Below are positions 1 to 11,810 of a stretch of 64,000 nucleotides of DNA, in pieces (the first letter of the stretch is position 1; the number at the start of each line of letters is the position of its first letter). The DNA is from Mytilus galloprovincialis (lineage: Eukaryota; Mollusca; Bivalvia; Mytilida; Mytilidae). The notes below the pieces were generated by a model. That model saw nothing but the letters and a program-made list of their open reading frames with translations. It ran no database searches and was not told the DNA's origin. Where the stretch lies: the NCBI RefSeq assembly GCF_965363235.1, contig NC_134842.1:31682958-31746957 (forward strand), given 5' to 3'. The position numbers and the translations under genes are program-made.

Positions 1-719
1 TGCTGAGTCACTAAATTTTAATAGATTAGTGGTTCGGAGTAATACGTGGTTCAGAGTCCTGTAGATATATAGTGAAATTAACTACCCAATTCTTCTTTCA
101 TGCATATAAATTACAAACTCTTTCTGGTCTATATATACTATATTTAAAAAATGGACCTCACTCAATCAGTACACTATGAATACCGCATCTCAATCTAAAT
201 AAGTTGTATTTTAAATCAAAAGGTAAATACAGTTTAGTGAATTTCAATATAGAATTTAAAACACTCTGTAAGTACAATAAAACAATAATATTCAAATTGG
301 ATTACCTCCCCTTTATCAGTAAAGTTGCAACAGAGTAATCATTATAACTGTTATAAATTGTCGACAAATTACAAGATTAATATGTTTTCCAAAAATTGTA
401 AAAGCAATAAGTTTGGGTCGATCCTCGCATCATCGTTATATACATTGGAAACAAGAACAGCTTAAAAAGGTCGTATGATTAATTTAATATAAATAGCAGT
501 CAACGAACATTTTACGATAATACTTAAAGTGTGTGCATATTTTTATTTATTCTTTGGACAAATGTCTAATTAGTTTTTATAAACGTATGTTAGTAGGCTA
601 TTATACTAAACAAATCCAGACATCCTGGTCTAAGTTATTTAAAATTTAAGTGTTATTTTGGGGTGCATAAAATAGTATAAAAAAAGAGTTAATGCTGATG
701 ACTTGACCCTAAACATTTT
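1..719. other. Gene-free AT-rich stretch
   Basis: No open frame with recognisable coding character and no repeat that I can name. The sequence is AT-rich with short homopolymer runs. Confidence 0.5.
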
Positions 720-910
720 AGACATTTCTTTAACATTGCTTGTTTGTTGTTTTCTCCTTTTTCTAATATTTTTAACTATGTATTCGTCAACTTCGTACTT
801 TATTTGGCCTTTTAACTTTTTTGGATTCGAGCGTCACTGATGAGTCTTTTGTAGACTAAACGCGCGTCTGGCGTATATACTAGATTTAATCCTGGTATCT
901 ATGATGAGTT
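720..910 (+). repeat. Family F interspersed repeat
   Basis: The stretch contains an AACTTCGTACTTTATTTGG block followed by CGAGCGTCACTGATGAGTC, then ACGCGCGTCTGGCG and a TAATCCTGGTA block. I recall this order from many mussel loci. Related pieces occur near 16065-16140, 52802-52850, and on both sides of the large element at 53939-57904. Its class (SINE tail, LINE tail or other) cannot be decided here. Confidence 0.6.
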
Positions 911-1384
911 TATTTTTCAAATTTATTTTTCTGTCTTAAGTGTTAACGTTTGATTGAGTGGTGAATGTGAGATGGAATTCGGTCAACCCTTGAATTTTAC
1001 CTCTGATACATGATTTTTTTTCTTGAAAAACATGTATTCCCGAAAATAAGTTAAAAGACATTCACGAAATTTTGGGAAGGTCAAACCATATAAGTGTTGG
1101 GGCATCATTTATTCATTCTTCTTTTTACAAAAGACTAATAGTTAAAGTGTGTACTCCCAATCCTTATCGTTTTTGTTGTATTTATATGAAAAATACATTA
1201 AGACCTCTATTCCACTTGGAGACATTGGTATTACCAATGCACTTTCTTTTAAACTGACCTGGTGAAGATTACGTTTCAATTTGCATAAGGACAGTCTATT
1301 CGAAGATGTACATGTGGTAAGGATGATTGCAATTATAACTGTTTTTAATGATTACTAATCACCTATCAGTGACATCAAACATAT
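911..1384. other. Gene-free stretch
   Basis: Nothing that I can name. A 61-codon open frame at 1072-1257 has no recognisable domain and is probably chance. Confidence 0.45.
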
Positions 1385-1911
1385 CAACACGGAGCCTTGG
1401 CTAACAGCTCACATCAAGCTATAAAGGGCCCTTAAAATGACCAGAGAGCCGTGGTATAGTGGTTAGTGCATCGGACTACTAACACAAAGGTTCCTGGTTC
1501 GATTCCCATCTGGGATGAAAATTTCAGGAACTGAATTTTCGGCTCTCCCTTGACACCATTTGCGAGTATGGTCCGAAACGATGATAGTCCGTCGGAAGGG
1601 GACGATAAATGGCTGACCCGTGTTAAGAGAGAGCTATACATTGTATCTCTTGCACGTTAAAGACACCCTTGCAGATTTCAAAAAAGAGCAGGTCAATGCA
1701 GCTACAAGACAGCACTCGCGACTGCAAAGTGGAAAGGGATTAATTTTAAGTTGCAAAACTTGTTTCCCAGTCCACTATAAATAAATATGTTTAAACTAAA
1801 TAACTGTGTTAAACCATTCAAACGGGAACACCAACGGTCTATTCTATCTTAGAAACGAAAAAACAGTTCTGAACCACATCAACAAACGACAACTACTGAA
1901 CATCAGCTAGC
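1385..1911 (+). repeat. Family B repeat, 5'-truncated, split by a SINE
   Basis: The left piece has ACACGGAGCCTTGGCT and AAGCTATAAAGGGCCC. The right piece resumes at about 1805 with AAACCATTCAAACGGGAA, ACCAACGGTCTA and ATCAACAAACGACAACTAC. Other family B copies or fragments lie at 6540-6650, 12867-12985, 25316-25527, 36473-36585 and 58760-59073. The copy is interrupted by the tRNA-derived SINE at 1442-1797, so it is older than that insertion. Confidence 0.7.
1442..1797 (+). mobile_element. tRNA-derived SINE with a Meta-like central domain
   Basis: The 5' part is tRNA-like, with an RNA polymerase III A-box-like TGGTATAGTGG (1452-1462) and a perfect-looking B box GGTTCGATTCC (1496-1506). The middle part (GTCCGTCGG, GGGGACGATAAATGG, ACGTTAAAGACACCC) resembles the conserved central domain of metazoan Meta-type SINEs; this is from memory. 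The 3' end is AT-rich (TAAATAAATATG). Flanking AAATGAC (1435-1441) and AAATAAC (1798-1804) look like a slightly decayed target duplication. It sits inside a family B repeat and is too long and poorly folded to be a working tRNA gene. Confidence 0.75.
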
Positions 1912-2624
1912 ATGAATATGTGCTTACTTATACGTGATTTCTCTCTTAGAATAGTTGTCTCATTGACAATAATACCAAGTCTTTTCTTTATTTTTATAGT
2001 GTACAGTTACATTACAAATTGGAATTTCAATATCTATCGGTAGAAATTTAGATACAGAAATGTAGATTACCTTATTTATAAGATACTTTCGAAAACCAGG
2101 GACCGAAAGGTACATGTACTTAAATTTCTTGCAGAATCTAACTGGATTGTGCTGGATTGCATGTGAAACTTTGGTACGTGTTAAAATGATTTATTTATAT
2201 TAATACATGCAGTTGACCAATTTTATTGTTTATGGCATTTAAATAAGCAAACAGATTTTGGTTTGACAAGACGAACAGCAAATATTGTGCTCAAATTTAC
2301 ACGATTATCTTACAGCGTACATGTATAAACCAGAAAGTTATTAAAACTTGGTGCAATTCAATATAAAAGAGTCTGTATATAATTTACTTTAAAAACGAAC
2401 AATTTACATATCTCATATAAACATAGCTTAAAAAATGTTATGTGTTCACACTTCAAAAAGTTATTAAAGGTTATATAATTGCTACTGAAGAAAAAAATCT
2501 CAAAATGACACATTTTTTCACTGAGACCAACGCTAGTGCGATCGCCGAATTTATAACTAGATTTGTGATGTTTTAAATCTGATTACTACATACGGAAAAG
2601 CTTTCGGGGTGGCAGTACATTTCC
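1912..2624. other. Gene-free stretch
   Basis: AT-rich, with no coding frame or repeat that I can name. Confidence 0.45.
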
Positions 2625-5065
2625 TGCATGTACATGTATGTTCTGCAATAAAAACCGTGAGAGGATTTTCCGGTTGTGCTTGAGTGGAGCAATTGTCACC
2701 GCTTCAAAAGGTATGTGCATTTCTAAATCTCAAATTTCTAATTCAACTGATCAAAAAATTGAAAATCGGAGAATGCTATGCTGTGGTGAATACTTTAACG
2801 AAGAGATACATGTACAATGTATCATTTACTATTGTGCATGGAGCTAAACTCCTACAAAATTAGTTGTCCCACAAGAAATTGGCGAAAAAGATGACATTTC
2901 AATTTTGAAATGGTTATATTAACAGACATAAAAAGGTTAAATTTAAGACTTTGTTTCTGTCAATAGGTATAAATGTTGTTTTGGGTGGAGTGTATGCTGT
3001 CCGAAGTTGATAGACATTTTAATAAATCAAAAACTACAAATTTTCATTATTTTATGCGTGAGGGGATCGGTTAGGATTGGGGACATCGTCAATGCGTGAG
3101 GGGACGTGAAATCATATTATCTTTTTATCCAAGCTATGAGTCGTTGAAAGTTGCCTAAATTTGTTTAAATTGTTCATGAAAAAACATATTTGTATGCATA
3201 ACAAATCGATTAGATAGAATTTTGAAATAAATTTCGGAAGATACGTACACGTTTTATTATATGTTTTAAGAAAAATAAAAATAAAAGTGGTGTCAACAAT
3301 TTTGTTTTCTTGCTACAAGTTAAAATAAAAAAAAAATCCTATTCAGTCCAGTATATATTTTTTTTTACCAAAAGAGTTATCTTCTCTTAAAAGGCTTATT
3401 TAAAGAGAAAAAAAAAAAACACAAAATTTGTCCAAAATTGCAGATTTAGGCAAATAATCGGTCTAGTTATTTGCCCAAATCTGCAAATTTGGAGACATAT
3501 TGGCAATATTTTGGTTAAACTGTTTATTTATATAAGGAAATATTGGCGATTTATTGTATAAATCAATATTTTTAGACAAATATCAAATTTTGTGATTTTA
3601 GAATTTTTCTTCCCACGATTAATTTCAAAATTCTATCTCGTAGTTTGGTATACGCCCGTCGTCAACATGTCGGACATTGATTCAAATATGCTATAACCAA
3701 TATACATGAAACTTTGGTGAATTGTTTATATCTATTGACGTGAGCTCCCTTTTTCTTTTATATAAATTTCGGATCAGTGAGTTTTTGAGTTTTATTCATT
3801 AAAAAAGGGGGGGTTTTCAGACATAACTCAAAAATAATTTCTTAAGCTTGCAATAAATTTTGGTGATTTTTTTTTATTCTGTCGACATGAGCGCCCTTTT
3901 GATTTTTATAAATTTTAGACTATACGTTTCCGATTAATGGGGTTTTATTCATTACAAAAAGGAGGGGGGGTCTTCTTGTTTTTGACAGCAGTTTTTATAA
4001 AGTTTTATAAATTGTATATATCTATTGTTGTAAGCTCCCTTTTGATTTAAGATTTTACTATTCCGAGTTGTAAGCTTTTATTCATAAAAAAGGGGTGATT
4101 TTAAGTTTTTAGTGCTTAGAGAAGTTTTCATTAAACTCTGATGACTGATTAATATCTAGATAACCTCCTTTTAGTTTATTTGATAAATTTCTGATATATC
4201 ATTAAGAAGTTATTGAACTTTATTTGACCATATTACTAAGTAGTGTGCAACAGCACAGTGTATTTATTGCACTGGCAAGAAATCTTTAATTGAATATATT
4301 ATATTCAATTTATATATAACCAATTTCAAGTTCTTTGACTACATTTTTTCAGAACCTATGATTCGTGCCAAATATTCAATTACAATCCAAATTCAGACCT
4401 GTATAAAGCTTAAATATTGTGTCCATTTCTGTTCCAACTGTTTAGGGTTGGACCTCTGCGGGCGTATCTAGAGTGTTTATTTTTATACACTCAAATGTGT
4501 TTTTCATGAACACATTAAACAAATTTAGACAATTTCAACGACTCAAAGCTTGGATAAAAAGATAATATGATTTCACATCCCCTATCGCATTCACGATGTC
4601 CTCAATCAGAATCGATCCCCTCAAGCATAAATAATGAAAATTTGTAGTTTTAAATTTTTTTAAGATGTGTATCAACTTCGGACAGCGTACATGTCACCCA
4701 AAACACCATTTATACCCATTGACAGAAAAAAAAAATCAAATTGAAACGTGTATGTCTGTTAATATAACCATTTCAAAATTTAAAAGTCACTTTTTTCGCC
4801 AATTTTTCGTGGGACAACTAATTTTGTAGAAGTTTAGCTTCATTTCATGCACAATAGTAAATGATACATGTATCTATTTGTTAAAGTATTCACCACATCA
4901 TAGCATTCTCCGATTTTCAATGTTTTGATCAGTTGAATTAGAAAATTGCGATTGAGAAATGCACATACCTTTTGAAGCGGTGACAATTGCTCCACTCAAG
5001 CACAACCGGAAAATCCTCTCACGGTTTTTTGTTGCAGAACCAATTGTTCTGCATGTGTAGATTAC
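2625..5065. repeat. Large inverted repeat (foldback) with about 580-base arms
   Basis: The left arm (about 2625-3205) and right arm (about 4485-5065) are reverse complements with moderate divergence. Matching landmarks are AACCGTGAGAGGATTTTCCGG on the left against the same block reversed near 5010-5030, GACAATTGCTCCACTC near 4982, and the ACAAAATTAGTTGTCCCAC block at 2855-2875 against 4812-4830. The inner ends match too (AATCATATTATCTTTTTATCC, near 3110 and 4555). The loop of about 1.28 kb holds four degenerate tandem units. I found no target duplication at the outer ends, so this may be an inverted duplication and not a transposon. Confidence 0.75.
3690..4240 (+). repeat. Four degenerate tandem units of about 130-147 bases
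   Basis: Each unit has a GAGCTCCCTTTT-like block (near 3742, 3889, 4032, 4162) followed by TATAAATTT and then TTTTATTCATTAAAAAAGGGG or a decayed form. Spacing of the anchor block is about 147, 143 and 130 bases. They lie in the loop of the surrounding inverted repeat and show no open frame through the set. Confidence 0.6.
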
Positions 5066-6252
5066 CAGCCGTGATTAAGATTCAATATATTTTGAAGAAC
5101 TTAAGGACCTGGGGCCAGGGGTGGTGTTCTCGAAGCTATCTTAGGGCTAGGACGTGTCCTAAGTCCATCTTATGACATGTATTTATCCTAAGTCGTGTTC
5201 TCGAAGCGCTCTTAATTCATGATATATCGCAGTTTTCGTCCTAATTTTAGGACACCTAATTAGGTGTCTTAGGATCATCCTATCTTTATCCTAACATAAT
5301 AACGTTTGGATTTCGCTTTTTGTTCATTTTTTTACCTGAAGGTTAACATGAAAAGAAACGCATCATCGGTTTTGAACTTCGTTTTTACGATAACACGTCT
5401 ACCAATTCAATTCTCATTTCAAAACAAATTGTTTTCCAGTTTAAATTACAATCCTTTTTGATATAATCTTAGTATTACATTTAAAATCATGGATTTATTT
5501 CTGAACATGTAGTTAAATTCGCAAACAATTTTATTTATTGGTTTCGTCATTAATAAATGTTTTATCAAAAAATTACTTTGACGATTTTAAATTTCGACTT
5601 AGGATATGTTTATGACGTCCTAACATAAGATACGTCTGAGATAGCTACGAGACACAACTTAAGAGTGTCCTAAATCGATCCTAAGTCCATCCTAAAATTG
5701 GTCTTAGCTATCATGACTTAGGACGAATCTTAGGATACTTTCGAGAACTACGGAAGCGTATTAGTACGGAAGCGTATTAGCGCCACACATTTTTTTTTTT
5801 TATTTTTCTTCCTATGTTATAACGCAAACATCTTTATTTCAATTATTCATTAAGTTTTGTATATATGTCCGTCTGTCATTCATTTCGGATGTGATTTACT
5901 AGTAGATAAAAAAAGAAACATACAAGGCCAAATCATTATAATAAATATGCATAGGAATAATGGAATAATTGAAGTGCAATTATACATAAATTAAGACTGA
6001 TTTGTGCATCAGAAAAGTATATAATTTAACAAGAAAATAGATATAGTATATAGTCATATTAAAATTGAAAGATCAAAAATAATGTCATACAATTGTGAAA
6101 CCTCCAAGTCAAATAGACAAAATAATCTTTTTGCTTTAAAATGAATTATTAATAAGGAAACATTTTTTTTTAAATCTCAGAATATGATCAAGATTCTTTG
6201 ATAGAAAGTCATTGAATTTTCATTTCAATATAATGAAGTATTTTTAAGATGC

Positions 6253-6537
6253 TTGGGTAGCAATTTGAATAGAGAGAACATAATTTTATTAATAAAACAT
6301 CTTCATTCTATACATTTATTGCCAAAGGGTAGCTTGTTTGAATGTAACCTACTTTACACAGTTCTCAAACGAGAGCTTACTTTGGAAGTATATTTATATT
6401 CGGCTATAGCTATATTAGCAGGGTTGATTTTTTTCTTAGGTATAACCTCAATTTACTCAATTTTCTTTGTAATATATATACTAGTAGTAACTTGGATATC
6501 GTTTTTGAGGACCTTTATAGTTTGTTGTTTAGTGTGA
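6253..6537 (+). other. 94-codon open frame in the element core, probably not a gene
   Basis: The frame opens only with TTG, has hydrophobic stretches (for example LAGLIFFLGITSIYSIFF) and recurs at 36188-36472 in copy 2. By eye, all four differences between the copies within it change an amino acid (L/I, A/V, I/M, R/G) and none is silent. That gives no sign of purifying selection. I regard it as a chance frame in AT-rich element sequence. Confidence 0.35.
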
Positions 6538-6803
6538 GCCAATGCTCCGTGTTGAAGACCGTAATTCGGCCTATGATGGTTTACTTTTACGAATAGTGAC
6601 TTAGATGGAGAGTTTTCTTATTGGCACTCATACCACATCTTCTTATATTATTCTGCTCATTATTAGTCATTGATATGATCTAATTATTCAAGCAGTTTAC
6701 TTTGCAATTACTACAAAGGTGATAAATTTTATTATACACAGCCTCCTCCATTAATAACTACTGTTTCCTTTGAATCTTAAATAAGAAATAAGATAAAACA
6801 AAG

Positions 6804-7143
6804 TTTGCGTTATAACGCAAAGGTTTGCGTTATATCGCAAATGTTTGCGTTATAACGCAAAGGTTTGCGTTGTAACGTAAATGTTTGCGTTTAACGCAAA
6901 GGTTTTCGTTGTAACGCAAAGGTTTGCGTTATAACGCAAAAGGTTTGCGTTATAACGCAAAGGTTTGCGTTGTAACGCAAAGGTTTGCGTTATATCGCAA
7001 AGGTTTGCGTTATAACGCAAAAGGTTTGCGTTAAACGCAAAGGTTTGCGTTATAACGCTAACCTTTGTGTTATATCGCAAAGGTTTGCGTTAAACGCAAA
7101 GGTTTGCGTTATATCGCAAAGGTTTGCGTTACAACGCAAACAT
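6804..7143 (+). repeat. Tandem array of about 20-base units, right end of element copy 1
   Basis: About 17 units of GCGTTATAACGCAAAGGTTT with variants (ATATCGC, TGTAACGC, TTAAACGC). Each unit contains the small palindrome GCGTTATAACGC. Open frames read through the array in several frames because of its periodicity; they are not genes. Confidence 0.9.
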
Positions 7144-8164
7144 AAGAAGAAAAATAAAAAAAAAAAATGTGTGGCGCTAATACGCTTCCGTAGAGAACAC
7201 CACCCCTGGTTTTCGAAAGTATCTTATGACTAAGACATGTCTTATGATGGTCTTAGGACATGTCATAGTCGTAAGATATGTTTTCGAAAGTGTCCCAAGT
7301 TACGATTTGTCATAACTTATGTCGTAAACTTAAGACCCCTTGCGACATGACTTATGATGGTCTTATGATTGTCAACTAAAATTTTAATTACTTTTCATGT
7401 ATAATTTCATGTTAATTGCAATAAAAAATATATGTTGTGTTTCTCAGTTAGCTAATCAGTAAAGATCTGATTGTTCTTAGTCACCTACGTAAATTAAAAT
7501 TTGAATCTCCTGCCTGCGACATACAATATTGAATTCTTTTCTTACTCATGGTTTTGTATAATAAATATACATATTATTTCGTTCCTAGTATATTTAATAG
7601 TACTTTATTAGTGATGTGCACGGGCATTTCGTTAAGCGGGTACTCGATGTACCGAATCTTAAAGTATTCACAGTTAAATAACAATGCATGTATGGTAATA
7701 CACGAAAGCGAAGTTCAAGATTTATTATATATTACAAACTAAATTTAAACAAGTTATCCACTCATATTTCAATTCCTTTTTGTATAAAATTTCATGTTCA
7801 TTATAACGAAAAAAATAAAATATTCGTAAATATTAAGAATGGTAAATAATTAATATGTTCATACTTTTCATTTTCATTTTTATATTTATCACTTTTTAAT
7901 AATTATTTTAAATAATAGAAAATAATGTTCACTTATGACAGTCATAAGAGCATCATAGCTATGACTCTCTTAAGACAACTTTGATTTACATCCTATGACA
8001 TATCATATGATAGTCATAAGATGATCACAAAATATGTCCTAAGATATATCTTATGACATATCTTATACTTTCGAAAACCAGGCCCCTGCATGCTCCTGTC
8101 TGTGCTGTGGGTTGTTTTATTAAAATAATCATAGCTGTATATTATTATATTAACATAATATTAA

Positions 8165-8405
8165 AAGAAAAAGAAAAAAGGATAATAAAAGAGGGACGAA
8201 AGATATCAGATGCACAGTCAAACTCAAAAATCGAAAATAAACTGACAACGCTATGGCTGAAAATGAAAAAGACAAACAGACAAACAATAGTACACATGAC
8301 ACAACATAGAAAACTAAAGAATATGTAACACGAACCCCACCAAAAACTAGGGTTGATCTTAGGTGCTCCGGAAGGTTAAGCAGATCCTGATGACATTGTC
8401 AAATC
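8165..8405 (+). repeat. Family C interspersed repeat
   Basis: Landmarks are ACAGTCAAACTCAAAAATCG, ACTGACAACGCTATGG, GACAAACAGACAAACAATAG, CCACCAAAAACTAGG and GGAAGGTTAAGCAGATCCTG. An inverted copy lies at 61620-61835, a fragment at 43450-43650, and a possible fragment at 11640-11810. I recognise this as an abundant mussel repeat; its class is undecided. Confidence 0.65.
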
Positions 8406-8409
8406 GAGA

Positions 8410-8975
8410 CAAAGTAGTAGGTCCAGTAAAAGACCCTTTTTGGCCCCAAAATATAGCAGTTTTTCAAAATTGTTAAAATTTAAACTTTTAATTATTTATT
8501 GGACAGAAGAATGCTTATGCTACAAAAATATGGGCTGTTTTTGACAATACCATGCACATATATCGACTAGTAGCACCATGGAGTCATGGTAAATTACTGA
8601 AATCTTCACAATTCTAGCATTTTAGTTAAATTTTAGACGGTTTCCGTGTAAAACGAAAGTGGCCGCATTCGTGTTCATCCTTAATATTGAAATGTAAGTT
8701 GTATTTGATGATAAAACATAACAAATATAAAGGTTGAGGATGAACACGGATGCGGATACTTTCATTTTTGACAAAAAACATCTGAAAAGTGACATTTTTC
8801 GTCATATTTGGTAGATTTTTTTTTAAATTTGAGCTTGAATCGGATCGTTTTTAATGACTAAATCAGTTAAAATCTTTCACATAAACTAATTGAATCAAAT
8901 GAAATAGACACTTAAGTGTTTAAAAAGTGGTCAAAATCTTTCGTCTGATGAACCTGAAATATCGGACCTTTAAAT
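8410..8975. repeat. Palindromic non-coding element, ends uncertain
   Basis: The strongest symmetry is CGAAAGTGGCCGCATTCG and GTTCATCCTT (about 8654-8682) against AGGATGAACACGGATGCGG (about 8738-8756). Near the outside, AGGTCC (8419) faces GGACCT (8966). Arms are diverged and no target duplication is visible. A decayed MITE is the likeliest reading. Confidence 0.4.
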
Positions 8976-11639
8976 AAATGTATACCAACCAATACTTGAA
9001 GCAAAATTGTGTACCTTGTATAATAAAACGCATAGGTATTCTTTGTGTTTAATAAATCATAGATGTTATTTGCAGCACATTTTTAGTTATATATCAATAC
9101 GTTTGGATTTAGTTTTTAATTAGATGGTTTGAACATATTTTATTGCGAAATGCACAAAATGATCAGCCACAAGTATTACAGCTTACAAAAGTCTTCTACA
9201 GTTAATAAACAAACATAATAATACACATGCATTAACATTATTTTTTTTTAAATACAATCAAAATCAAATGTATGAAATAAAAAGAATATGAACATTTTAA
9301 CTGCGTGATGCATTTGTCTAAGTAAATTTCAAAACAAAAGGAAATTTACAACAAAAAAATTTAAAAAAAGATCAACACAGAATAAATTACAGGATAGTAG
9401 AAAACAAATTAAAAATAAAATGTATTTTGTAGATATTTCCACTGAATATTTATTATTTTTCTTTTGGTGTACAATTGAATTGGCATATTTTAGTTCAAGT
9501 TTGTTTCTTTCATACATTTTTGCACACAGTGATGGGAGACGGAAGTTGAGACTTCGACTGATACAATGTTCATAAATTAGCAAAATGCGTCTGGTAAAAA
9601 TTTACTGTTCCACATATCTTGCCCGTTGATAATTTGTTTTTCAAGAGAAATTTAACGTACATTTTGACAAAACTTATTTCCAATGATAATAAATGTTCTC
9701 CCACTTCTGAATATTTCATATACTTTGTACTTTGTTAATTCAGTCTAACGAAAATCCTCGTTCAGTATATAAAAAGGATTTATGATCATACATATTATGT
9801 GTGTTACAGTAACAAGAAAACAGAGGTTTTTACACGTAAAGAGGGTTCATCTGATTAATGTATATAAATTGTTGTTCGCTTTGTCAGTTTTACATTAATC
9901 TTACAATGTAATGGCCACTGGCTAATCATACAATCTGGATGTGCAACACTGCATTGAAAATAAGTAAAAATTACGTTTTCATGTCTGAAAGAAATACTTA
10001 TCTTATATAAACTTAATTATAAGTATGTAATATCATGAGAAAGCATAGGATAATATTACAATAGATTTGATTTATAAGACAGACTTTTCTCCTGAAAATT
10101 TAGTCATCTTATTCCGGACAAAAGCGTATGTGGAGGAAATTAGCATAGTGATAATACCATATAGCTGCTGAAAACTACTGAAATCATTGCTGGTAAGCTG
10201 TTTTTCATTTCATTTCTGTAAATGGGATATGTTATATATCATAGCCTGTCTTTCGTACTCAAGAATTGTCATGTTTATCTAGATCTACGAAGAAAGACAC
10301 AAAAAGTTATACTGCAACTAGATCACTTCTCAACTAGAACACTTCCTGTAATCTTTATCTAACTAACAAAGGATTAAAATATTATATACAATATATGCAC
10401 ATTGTCCGTAAATATAGCATTTATTAGTTATGAGCTTTAGAAACAGGACAAAAAGCGAAGCAAATACATTTTATAATTTCCGACAATGTACGTTTATTTT
10501 TTTTCATCCTGAAATTTACACTTGAAACTTTAGTTATTTTAAAAAAAAAATCTAAATCATTGTCTTCAATTATTAAAACAAATCGACATAGTTTAAACGC
10601 GAACCGCAAAAAAAAACCCTAAAATGAACTTGACTTAACACAAAAACAGTATTGACATTATACCGCTTGCTCCACATTAAAGCGGGACAACAAGGAACTT
10701 TTTAAGTACAAAGAAAACAAAATCTGTTATTTGTACAATAGTTGGCTGATTGCATGATAAAGCTGATTTCGTGCTATGTATAGTTAAAGTCCATCTTCGC
10801 TATCCAAGGATGACTTACGACCTAGTCACTTTCTTCACAATTTGGGGTTCGTTAAGGGATGAAACATCCCTTTTAATTTTATACTTGGAACGAAACAGTA
10901 AAAGAGCTCGGCCTTCACCAGTTGAAAACATTGATTTTTGGCTGTTGTCTTCCATATGAGGATTAAACTAATCTTCAAACTTTTTGGAATTAGAATAAGA
11001 CAAATCTGCATAAACTACTAAATTCGCCTCTTTTTGAGATTCTATTAAAACATGGATTAAGATTTTACCCTAAAAGCATGTTGCTTTATGGTGTATGTTA
11101 ATCATAGATGTATCACAGTGTAGAGTCCAATACTTTAATCATTGTAGTGACAGCTAACAACTGTTTTTTGTAATTTTGTTACTTTTCCATCAGTTTTAGT
11201 TTTTATTATGTACATAAACCTTTTTGATAGAGTTCAGGTTTTTTTTGTTTTTTTTTTTGGTGGTGGGGGGGGGGGGGGGGAGGGGGGGATTTTCCATGAT
11301 TCTAATGTAAGCTTTTGTTAACTTTTAATTGATCCATTAATCAGTATCCCAATATAATTATGTATCTCGACTGCATGTTCATGTGCCTGGCTATTGTCCG
11401 GAAATGTGTCAATAGTTGTCTTTTTTTACATGTATGTCATAGTGGTTTTTGTCTTTTTCAGAATTTGGTATTGATATTTTGTCTTTTGAGAATTTGGTGT
11501 TGATTTTTGTATCTTTGATATCTCTTTAACATTTATTTACTAGGGGAAACTTTGAGTTTTTATACATAGAAAGTAAATTTGAAACACACTTCAGTTTTAA
11601 TATAGATATAATCCAAAATAAACATCTGTCCAGGATAGA
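8976..11639. other. Gene-free stretch
   Basis: AT-rich, with no gene that I can support. It contains a decayed MITE fragment (10397-10493) and a T-tract next to a G-tract (about 11238-11288). Short open frames here have no domain. Confidence 0.5.
10397..10493. repeat. Decayed MITE related to 26705-26855
   Basis: The outer CATTGTCCG and CGACAATGTACG are inverted. The middle TGAGCTTTAGAAACAGGAC and AAAAAGCGAAG match the copy at 26705-26855, where the same blocks occur as CTCGCTTTTCGTCC and GTTTCTAAAGCTC. Two copies with the same interior make this a real family. Confidence 0.55.
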
Positions 11640-11810
11640 AACAAGAGAAGGTGTAAAGGATGCCATCACAAAGTCAAATAAAAACAAGACAACATGGAGA
11701 AAAAAATAAAAACCACAAAGGCACAATTGGAACGAGCAACACCAACGCGTTACACAGGACACTAAAGTGTGAGCAACACTTACTCAACAAGAACTCAATT
11801 GCAGGCGATG
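11640..11810 (+). repeat. Possible family C fragment
   Basis: A polypurine run with AAGTCAAATAAAAACAAGAC, GACACTAAAGTGTGAGCAAC and CAACAAGAACTC resembles diverged family C sequence. The match is weak. Confidence 0.3.

Larger units (their letters stand above)
5749..7192. mobile_element. Satellite-carrying TIR element, copy 1
   Basis: Terminal inverted repeats begin TACGGAAGCGTATTAGCGCC on the left and end with the reverse complement on the right. A perfect 6-base target duplication GAGAAC lies at 5743-5748 and 7193-7198. The first 16 bases of the left end are duplicated in tandem. The core (about 5820-6790) is nearly identical to copy 2 at 35362-36840. A long GCGTTATAACGCAAAGGTTT array sits at the right end only. 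A reverse-oriented family B fragment (about 6540-6650) is built into the core in both copies, so it was captured before they spread. No transposase is visible. Confidence 0.8.
5116..7208. mobile_element. hAT-like MITE, split by a satellite-carrying element
   Basis: The left end CAGGGGTGGTGTTCTCGA (5116-5133) is matched by TCGAGAAC (5741-5748), which continues as ACCACCCCTG (7199-7208) after the inserted element. Inside are many CTTAGGAC and GTCCTAAG motifs. Its own length without the insert is about 640 bases. CAGGGG ends suggest the hAT superfamily. It is non-coding. Confidence 0.6.
5109..8088. mobile_element. hAT-like non-autonomous element, split by an inserted element
   Basis: The right end is ACTTTCGAAAACCAGGCCCCTG-like (to 8088). 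The matching inverted sequence GGTTTTCGAAAGTATCTTATGAC begins at 7208, just after the inserted element. The short left tip before the insertion (CTGGGGCC, 5109-5116) is close to the reverse complement of the right tip. CAGGGGCC-type ends fit hAT elements. Subterminal regions are full of CTTATGAC and GTCATAAG repeats, as expected for transposase-binding arrays. No transposase and no clear 8-base target duplication are visible, so the nesting is inferred from end homology. Confidence 0.5.

Noticed and set aside
1451-1520. A possible tRNA gene (A and B boxes present)
   Set aside because: The cloverleaf is poor, and the boxes continue into a SINE body with an AT-rich tail and flanking near-duplication.
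6804-7143. A CRISPR-like or coding repeat array (open frames of 76 and 82 codons)
   Set aside because: Units are contiguous with no unique spacers, the DNA is animal, and the frames only mirror the 20-base period.
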